Source: an uncultured Bacilli bacterium
GTDB lineage: Bacteria > Bacillota_I > Bacilli_A > RF39 > UBA660
DNA length: 38,056 bases
Direction: 5' to 3'
Assembly (NCBI GenBank): GCA_947625625.1
Contig: CANQPC010000012.1
Span: 1 to 38,056, forward strand
Of the stretch, positions 32,284-38,056 are shown piece by piece; within the stretch, counting starts at the first letter, position 1, and each line of letters begins with the position of its first letter. The notes below the pieces were generated by a model. That model was not told where the DNA came from, did not search any database, and worked only from the letters and a program-made list of their open reading frames with translations. The position numbers and the translations under genes were made by a program.

Positions 32284-33742
32284 TTCTTATATAATTATAA
32301 TAATAATTAGAATTCTTTTTAAGTTCTTGATTAAACTTTTCGATACCAATCTCTTCAGGTATCGTCTTTTTATCTCCAAACAAATTAGTACCTAATCCCA
32401 ATCTATCACCATTAATCGAAACCCCTATAGCGGATAATGTCGTCGGAAACATATCCATAACACTAAATACCCTCTTTTTATTATTTACATTATCAATATC
32501 AACATTAATAAACACATTATATATCGTTCTAACATAATCCTCAGAAATATCATCATAAAAGTCTTCTTGCATTGTCAAATGGTCTCCCGTTATGACAATT
32601 ACCGTATCATCATAAAAATCTTGCTCTTCTACCCACTCTACAAATTCTCCAACCATATTATCAGAACAATAGAAAGAATTAGCATAAGCACTATCAAATA
32701 CTTCATCACATGTCTTATCTAAATAGCCATCAGTAAAATGTGTATCAGCGGTTAATAAAGTCAAATTAAAAGGTTCATCATTCTTAGAAATTTCCATTAG
32801 TTTATCTTTAACAAATGAAAATAACTTACTATCTTCATACCCCCACCATTCATGATAATCAGAAGGAATCATTCCTTCCTTAATGGCCGTATTATAATCA
32901 CTTATAATATAGTTATGGTTTTCAAAATAATCATCTCTTCCCCCAAAACTAGCATCCGACCCCATAAACAAATAGTTCTTATAACCATTTTCGGCAAGAA
33001 TATCTCCTAGAGTCTTAATATTACTAAACTTCGTACTGCCATCACCCAAATCGTTAACTTTAATTTTAAAAGGTATTCCTGATGTCTGCGCTATCATTGA
33101 AGAAGCCGTCCAACCAGTACCATAAACTTCCATAGCTCCACCAAGCTTATCAGTATTTGAAAAATTAATATTATTGTAAGCTAACCTTTCCAAATTAGGT
33201 ATCGTACTAACTTCAAAAGCTCCTCCGTTAGTAATACTCATATTTGATGTCTCCGTCGATTCCAAAAATATATAAATTAAATTCTTCTTCCTATCTGGAA
33301 ACTTTATTTCTGCATCACTAGTCACAACATAATAATCTCTAAATAGTGAAGTATCTCTAAAGAAATTACCTACATAATCAAAAAATCCAGAACCATACCC
33401 CAAATACAATAACGATAAGATAAAAATAATCAGACTATATTTCTTAACATTTTTAATAGGGTATATTTGTACCCTCTTTTTCCTAAATTTAATAGATACC
33501 TTCTTTCCCACATCCATCACTGGAAAGAGAAGCAAAGGAAATAAAAGTAAAATTCCCAAAGTACAGTACAAAATAGTATACGAAAGAAAAGATGAACTAG
33601 TTCCTCTACTTTTAAATAAATTAAAAATATATTGTTCGAAAGTACCATTGTATACTCTATGACTTATATATATCGTAAAAACAATAATTATTGAAGAAAG
33701 CATAATTAATACAACTTTTGACATCTTAATTTTCTTTTTCAT
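32279..33742 (-). CDS. Phosphoglycerol transferase of the LtaS/OpgB (sulfatase-fold) family
   Basis: 487 residues. Three membrane helices (about 10-28, 52-76, 101-119), then an extracellular alkaline-phosphatase-like domain: LIYIFLEST with a metal Glu161, YGTGWTASSMIAQTSGIPF (nucleophile likely Thr212), LTADTHFTDGY and VIVITGDHL metal ligands. The GTGWT block is closer to OpgB/MdoB phosphoglycerol transferases than to canonical LtaS, which also has five helices. It probably moves glycerol-phosphate onto a surface polymer; the acceptor is unknown. Stands alone, convergent to pbp1A. Confidence 0.8.
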   Translation of the reverse strand: MKKKIKMSKVVLIMLSSIIIVFTIYISHRVYNGTFEQYIFNLFKSRGTSSSFLSYTILYCTLGILLLFPLLLFPVMDVGKKVSIKFRKKRVQIYPIKNVKKYSLIIFILSLLYLGYGSGFFDYVGNFFRDTSLFRDYYVVTSDAEIKFPDRKKNLIYIFLESTETSNMSITNGGAFEVSTIPNLERLAYNNINFSNTDKLGGAMEVYGTGWTASSMIAQTSGIPFKIKVNDLGDGSTKFSNIKTLGDILAENGYKNYLFMGSDASFGGRDDYFENHNYIISDYNTAIKEGMIPSDYHEWWGYEDSKLFSFVKDKLMEISKNDEPFNLTLLTADTHFTDGYLDKTCDEVFDSAYANSFYCSDNMVGEFVEWVEEQDFYDDTVIVITGDHLTMQEDFYDDISEDYVRTIYNVFINVDIDNVNNKKRVFSVMDMFPTTLSAIGVSINGDRLGLGTNLFGDKKTIPEEIGIEKFNQELKKNSNYYYNYIRK

Positions 33743-33761
33743 ATAATTAATACCTCACATC

Positions 33762-33794
33762 AAAAACTGTACCACCATAAGTAGTACAGTTTTA
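33762..33794 (-). terminator. Terminator of the parC-murF operon
   Basis: AAAACTGTAC/GTACAGTTTT stem (10 bp, 11-nt loop) followed on the minus strand by a short T run, 18 nt after the murF stop. Confidence 0.65.
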
Positions 33795-33811
33795 ATATAC
33801 AATAGATTTAT

Positions 33812-35185
33812 TTATTTGTCAACATTCCCCTTTTTTTGTACTAAAAACTCGGCAATATTACTAAGTTTCATTCCATGTGAGCCCTTAAATAAAATAGTAT
33901 CTCCCTTTTTTAATAATCCAAGTATCGTATCGTGACTATCTTTTTCATTACTAAAATGATATTTCGTTTCATACCCATTGTTAGTTAAATACTCATCTGT
34001 ATATTTCGTCTCTTCTCCTATCGTCACAATAACATCGAGATTACTATTTAAAAGCACTTTTCCAACTTCTGTATGAATATCTCTACTAAACTCCCCTGTT
34101 TCCAAAATATCGCCAATAACCGCTAGTTTCCTAGTACCTTTTTCCTTCTTAAGTATTTCTAATGAAGCCTCTATAGAATCTAGCGAAGCATTGTAAGAAT
34201 CATCAATAACAGTAATATCATCTTTTAACTTTATATAATTAAGTCTATTTCCAGTAAGCTTAAAATTCATTATTCCCTTCTTAATATCGAGAGATGATAC
34301 TTCACATAATTTTCCCACGACATAAGAAACTAAAGAATTATATATAAAAGCCTTATTTCCGATAGGACAAGTTATATCATCACCATTAATTTTAAAATTA
34401 CTCAAATCATCACTAATATCAGTAGCCATATAATCACTAACATTATCTATTCCCAAAGTAATAACTTCATTATTTTTTCTAATCATATCGATATTATCAT
34501 GTAAAATATCATTATCATAATTTATCACTAGAGGACCAGAAAGACCTTCGGTAATTTCCATTTTAGCGGCCATAATATTCTCTCTCGACCCCAATTTTCC
34601 AATATGTGCCGTTCCAATATTAGTAATAACCGCTATAGTTGGTTTCGCAATTCCCGTAAGAAGTGATATCTCTCCTTTATTATTCATTCCCATTTCAAGG
34701 ACCATTACATCTTCATCTTTAAGTCTAAGTATCGTAAGAGGAAGTCCAATATGATTATTATTATTACCTTCCGTTTTAAGTACCTTATACTTAGTTTCAA
34801 GTACTGATGATACCATCTCTTTAGTTGAAGTCTTACCGACACTACCCGTAATCCCAATAACAGGAATATCATATAAACTTCTCTTATATCTAGCCAAAGT
34901 CTGTAGACATAAAATACTATCTTTAACCTTTACTATCGTACTTTTAAGATACTTAGAAGGTATCAAGTTCTCATCAATATTATCTAAAATACATATCTTA
35001 GCCCCTTTATCGATAGCATCCTTGTAAAACTCATTACCATCAAAATTTTCCCCTTTAATACCTACATAAGTATCTCCTGCACTTATCGTTCTCGTATCTT
35101 TTGAAAAATTTTCCAATACCAAGTTTTCATTACCACATACCAGTACTCCACCACATTTCAAAATAATATCTTTAACGTAAAGCAT
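33812..35185 (-). CDS. murF: UDP-N-acetylmuramoyl-tripeptide--D-alanyl-D-alanine ligase
   Basis: 457 residues. Adds D-Ala-D-Ala to the peptidoglycan precursor in the cytosol. N-terminal Mur substrate domain (FSKDTRTISAGDTYVGIKGENFDGNEF), central ATPase with the P-loop ITGSVGKTSTKE, EMGMNNKGEI, NIGTAHIGKLGSRE and NYDND, and C-terminal domain with IDDSYNASLDS, LAVIGDILETG and FKGSHGMKL. The ATG overlaps the parC stop as TAATG, so expression is coupled to parC. Ends at a terminator. Confidence 0.96.
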   Translation of the reverse strand: MLYVKDIILKCGGVLVCGNENLVLENFSKDTRTISAGDTYVGIKGENFDGNEFYKDAIDKGAKICILDNIDENLIPSKYLKSTIVKVKDSILCLQTLARYKRSLYDIPVIGITGSVGKTSTKEMVSSVLETKYKVLKTEGNNNNHIGLPLTILRLKDEDVMVLEMGMNNKGEISLLTGIAKPTIAVITNIGTAHIGKLGSRENIMAAKMEITEGLSGPLVINYDNDILHDNIDMIRKNNEVITLGIDNVSDYMATDISDDLSNFKINGDDITCPIGNKAFIYNSLVSYVVGKLCEVSSLDIKKGIMNFKLTGNRLNYIKLKDDITVIDDSYNASLDSIEASLEILKKEKGTRKLAVIGDILETGEFSRDIHTEVGKVLLNSNLDVIVTIGEETKYTDEYLTNNGYETKYHFSNEKDSHDTILGLLKKGDTILFKGSHGMKLSNIAEFLVQKKGNVDK

Positions 35186-37695
35186 TATTCATCCCCCTCG
35201 ATTAAAAGCTCAATATCTGCTAATTTATCATCAATTTCCTTTAAAGAAACATCTTGCTTTTTAATATTATTAACCATCTCTACTTTATTATCATCATCTT
35301 TAGTAAAAATATTTTGAACCAAGTAAGAACCAACTATTCTATCTTTAATAATATAAGAACCATTACTCTGTCTATCCATAATAGGTATTTCATTTAATTT
35401 TATTTCCTTTTTATAATCATCAGATATCACACCAATTACATCTTTAGAATTCATTATATAACACTTAATAATTTTACTAGGATTACTCTTAATAACTTTC
35501 ATCAGTAAAATACCCCTCTTAGCTCTCGAAGTCTTCTCAAGCTCTCTCATTCTCGTTCTTTTACCCGTTCCCTTATCAGTAAGTATCGTAATAAATTCTT
35601 CCGTTTCATCAAATAAAATACCACTTACTACCGTATCATCTTTCAAATTAATAGCCTTAACACCAGCGGCCTTAACTCCCACTACTGGAACCTCATCAAT
35701 ATCATACCAAAGACCATAACCATTAGAAGTACCAATAAAGACATTCTTTGAACTACTATCAGTTACATCGATAACCTCATCATTACCTTTCAAATTCATC
35801 ATTTTTATCGGTTTACTATATCTCTGTACTCTAAAATCACCAATTAAAGTTCTCTTTATCATACCATTCTTAGTAAAGCTTGTAATATACTTCTCTTTTT
35901 CAAAGTCATAGACAGGTATCGATGCTACTAACTTTTCCTCTTCACTTAAATTAATAACATTACTAATATGTTTACCCAAGTCCTTCCATTTAGCTTCAGG
36001 TATATCATATACAGGTAAATACAAATAATTACCCAAATTAGTAAATAATAATATTACATCAGTAGTAGATATACTATATAATCCAATCGTAAAGTCTCCA
36101 TCTTTTAGTGTAGTATCTTCCCCATTCGAAGATAGATAACTCCTCAAAGATACCCTCTTAATATAACCATCATTAGAAATAGCCACTACTACATCTTCTT
36201 TAGGAATCATTCTCGTCGTATCAACTTTAACCTCAGGAACTTCATCTTGAATCTCTGTCCTTCTAGGAATAGCATACTCTTTCTTTATCTTTCTAAGGTC
36301 ATCCTTTATAACCGAATTAAGTTTATCAGGATTAGTAAGAATTTCCTCATATAACTTAATCTTTTCTTCCAACTTTTTCATTTCCTCTTCTAAAGCTACT
36401 ACATCCGTATTTGTAAGTCTATATAATTGTAAATTAACTATCGCCTCTGCCTGCTCGTTCGTAAATTCATATTCCTTAACTAAATTAACTATCGCATCAG
36501 CTTTATTTTTAGATTTCCTAATTGTTGCAATAACCTCATCTAATATCGATATTGCTTTTACTAGTCCTTCCATAATATGATAACTACTTTTCGCAGCCTT
36601 TAAATCATATTCCGTCCCTTTATATACAACTTCTTTCTGATGAGCTATATAAGCATCTAATATTCCCAGTATTCCAAGTTGCATAGGTCTCCTATTAACG
36701 ATAGCTATCACATTAAAATTATATGATATCTGCAAATCCGTATTCTTATATAGATAATTTAAAATATTATTAGCATCGACATCTTTCTTTAAATCAATAG
36801 CAATCTGAAGTCCCTCTTTATCTGATTCATCTCTAACTTCTACTATTCCATCTATCTTTTTATCAAGTCTAATTTCATCTATTTTTCTAACTAATAAAGC
36901 CTTATTGACATCAAAAGGTATCTCACTAATAATAATTCTATTCTTTTCTATCTTCGTCTTAGCTCTGATAAATATTTTTCCTCTTCCTGTTTCATAAGCA
37001 CTCTTAAGTCCCGATAGTCCGAGAGCTATACCACCAGTCGGAAAGTCCGGTCCCTTTACATAATTCATTATTGTATCTAATCGGCAATTAGGATTATCAA
37101 TTCTAAATACCGTTGCATCAATTACTTCCCCTAAATTATGTGGTGGTATATTAGTAGCATAACCTGCCGAAATACCAGTTGTACCATTAACTAAAAGATT
37201 AGGAAATCTACTAGGTAGTACAGTAGGTTCGAGTAATCTATCGTCGTAATTCGGAGCCATTGGTACAATACCAGCCTTATCGATATCACGTAGAAGTTCT
37301 CCCGCTATCTTCGACAATCTAGCTTCTGTATAACGAGCAGCAGCGGGACTATCACCATCTATTGAACCATTATTACCTTGCATCTCAATAAGTGGAGCTT
37401 CATTCTTCCAAGGCTGACTCATTCTGACAATAGCCTCATATATACTAGAATCTCCATGAGGATGATAATTACCCATAACCATACCTACAGCATTAGCACT
37501 CTTCTTTGTCGGCTTATCGTAAGTATTATGTTCTTTATACATAGAATATAATATTCTTCTCTGTACTGGCTTTAATCCATCTCTAACATCAGGTATCGCT
37601 CTATCTTGAATAATATATTTAGAATATCTACCAAAGCTATCACCCATTATCTCCTCTAAAGAATAATCATATATCTTTTTTATTACATCTTCCAT
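35185..37695 (-). CDS. parC: DNA topoisomerase IV subunit A
   Basis: 836 residues. Unlinks daughter chromosomes with ParE. N-terminal cleavage domain: PDVRDGLKPVQRRILY, the quinolone region HPHGDSSIYE with Ser83 and Glu87 (wild-type-like residues), active-site Tyr122 in AARYTEARLS; then a coiled coil (~420-465) and C-terminal beta-propeller. A GyrA-box (QRRGGKG-like) is not seen, supporting ParC over GyrA. The usual partner parE is not in the window. First gene of a parC-murF operon. Confidence 0.93.
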   Translation of the reverse strand: MEDVIKKIYDYSLEEIMGDSFGRYSKYIIQDRAIPDVRDGLKPVQRRILYSMYKEHNTYDKPTKKSANAVGMVMGNYHPHGDSSIYEAIVRMSQPWKNEAPLIEMQGNNGSIDGDSPAAARYTEARLSKIAGELLRDIDKAGIVPMAPNYDDRLLEPTVLPSRFPNLLVNGTTGISAGYATNIPPHNLGEVIDATVFRIDNPNCRLDTIMNYVKGPDFPTGGIALGLSGLKSAYETGRGKIFIRAKTKIEKNRIIISEIPFDVNKALLVRKIDEIRLDKKIDGIVEVRDESDKEGLQIAIDLKKDVDANNILNYLYKNTDLQISYNFNVIAIVNRRPMQLGILGILDAYIAHQKEVVYKGTEYDLKAAKSSYHIMEGLVKAISILDEVIATIRKSKNKADAIVNLVKEYEFTNEQAEAIVNLQLYRLTNTDVVALEEEMKKLEEKIKLYEEILTNPDKLNSVIKDDLRKIKKEYAIPRRTEIQDEVPEVKVDTTRMIPKEDVVVAISNDGYIKRVSLRSYLSSNGEDTTLKDGDFTIGLYSISTTDVILLFTNLGNYLYLPVYDIPEAKWKDLGKHISNVINLSEEEKLVASIPVYDFEKEKYITSFTKNGMIKRTLIGDFRVQRYSKPIKMMNLKGNDEVIDVTDSSSKNVFIGTSNGYGLWYDIDEVPVVGVKAAGVKAINLKDDTVVSGILFDETEEFITILTDKGTGKRTRMRELEKTSRAKRGILLMKVIKSNPSKIIKCYIMNSKDVIGVISDDYKKEIKLNEIPIMDRQSNGSYIIKDRIVGSYLVQNIFTKDDDNKVEMVNNIKKQDVSLKEIDDKLADIELLIEGDE

Positions 37696-37769
37696 TATCT
37701 CACCATTATTATTATATAATATTTCCCCTTATTTTTCAACGAATAGACAGTTTTTTTACATCATAAAAA

Positions 37770-37797
37770 TAGATTACTTCAAAAGTAATCTAATTTT
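37770..37797. terminator. Hairpin upstream of parC, near the IS boundary
   Basis: TAGATTACTT/AAGTAATCTA (10 bp, 3-nt loop) with T-rich runs on both strands. It separates parC from the IS at 37843. Confidence 0.7.
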
Positions 37798-37842
37798 TAA
37801 TAATATAACAAGTTTCATCACTAGTTATCCCCTGAATACCCT

Positions 37843-38056
37843 AGTTTGTCACTTGTAAGTTAAAAATATCCCCTGAAGTATTATAAATACTTATTTTTTT
37901 TGCAAAAAATATCTTGCGTCTAATTACGTCTAATGATATAATGGTATTATAGAGGTGACAAAATATGGCAAGATTAAGAGCTACATCAAGCAAAAATATT
38001 AAATATTATTCAATTATTGAAGATTATTATAGAAATGGAAAAAGAACTACCAAGAC
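37843..38056 (+). mobile_element. IS1634-family insertion sequence, left part (cut by window end)
   Basis: Begins with AGTTTGTCACTTG, one base off the relic's terminal repeat (25869-25881), then the same hairpin with T run, the same promoter (TTGCGT, 17-bp spacer, TATAAT at 37937-37942) and transposase start. The relic's promoter has a 16-bp spacer, so this copy looks like the better-preserved one. The rest lies outside the window. Confidence 0.8.
37965..38056 (+). CDS. IS1634 family transposase, N-terminus (partial)
   Basis: First 30 codons, MARLRATSSKNIKYYSIIED then YYRNGKRTTK, as expected for the start of an IS1634/IS4-type transposase. AGAGGTGA lies 7 nt before the ATG. The gene runs off the window end, so integrity cannot be judged. 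Confidence 0.75.
   Translation, partial: MARLRATSSKNIKYYSIIEDYYRNGKRTTK

Overview
The window is 38 kb of a very AT-rich, low-GC Gram-positive (Bacillota) chromosome that uses the standard bacterial code (TGA is a normal stop, e.g. rsmE and recU). The hrcA-grpE-dnaK-dnaJ operon with CIRCE-like operators, class B sortase, recU-pbp1A pair, RNase HII, pyruvate phosphate dikinase, superoxide reductase and type IV pilin-like genes suggest an anaerobic, walled, gut-type member of the Bacilli (RF39/Erysipelotrichia-like). That placement is inference from gene content; no rRNA gene is present.

Layout. (1) 1-65: right end of an IS1634-type element. (2) About 66-4150: an accessory block, all on the minus strand: XRE regulator, a ParB-like protein split by a frameshift at an A8 run, a compact OLD-type AAA+TOPRIM protein, and an Abi_2/AbiF-type HEPN protein followed by a hairpin-rich non-coding stretch. 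This is the most system-like part of the window. (3) 4336-12265: housekeeping genes ppdK, trxB, a CYTH protein, rplM-rpsI with an L13-type leader, uvrC, tRNA-Ser(GCU), and a membrane protein. (4) 12333-15187: two type IV pilin-like proteins divergent from a PilB/GspE ATPase. (5) 15217-17631: rnhB, two unknown proteins and rsmE. (6) 17771-22560: hrcA-grpE-(small membrane protein)-dnaK-dnaJ, driven by a promoter overlapped by one CIRCE-like element and followed by a second. (7) 22731-25718: alpha/beta hydrolase, then convergent class B sortase, superoxide reductase and cysteine desulfurase. (8) 25869-26907: mobile-DNA scar with a 0.55-kb internally deleted IS1634 relic, phased 11-bp repeats, an AlbA_2-type gene fragment and two pairs of 12-bp tandem repeats. 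(9) 26956-37695: LolA/GerS-like lipoprotein, DUF378 protein, recU-pbp1A, an OpgB/LtaS-like phosphoglycerol transferase, and parC-murF. (10) 37843-end: start of an IS1634-family element with the transposase N-terminus, cut by the window edge.

How it fits together. Most of the core is cell-wall and envelope work (pbp1A, murF, LtaS/OpgB-like enzyme, sortase, lipoprotein, pilins), protein folding and DNA/RNA maintenance. The left block has the composition and content of a transferred defence or plasmid-maintenance island: by hand count CG dinucleotides number about 5 in the ~1 kb HEPN gene against about 19 in 780 bp of uvrC. The best candidate for a new system is the XRE/ParB/OLD-TOPRIM/HEPN cassette with its downstream structured RNA. 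One hairpin there is continuous only when read as minus-strand RNA, the same strand as the HEPN gene. Function is inferred from domains only.
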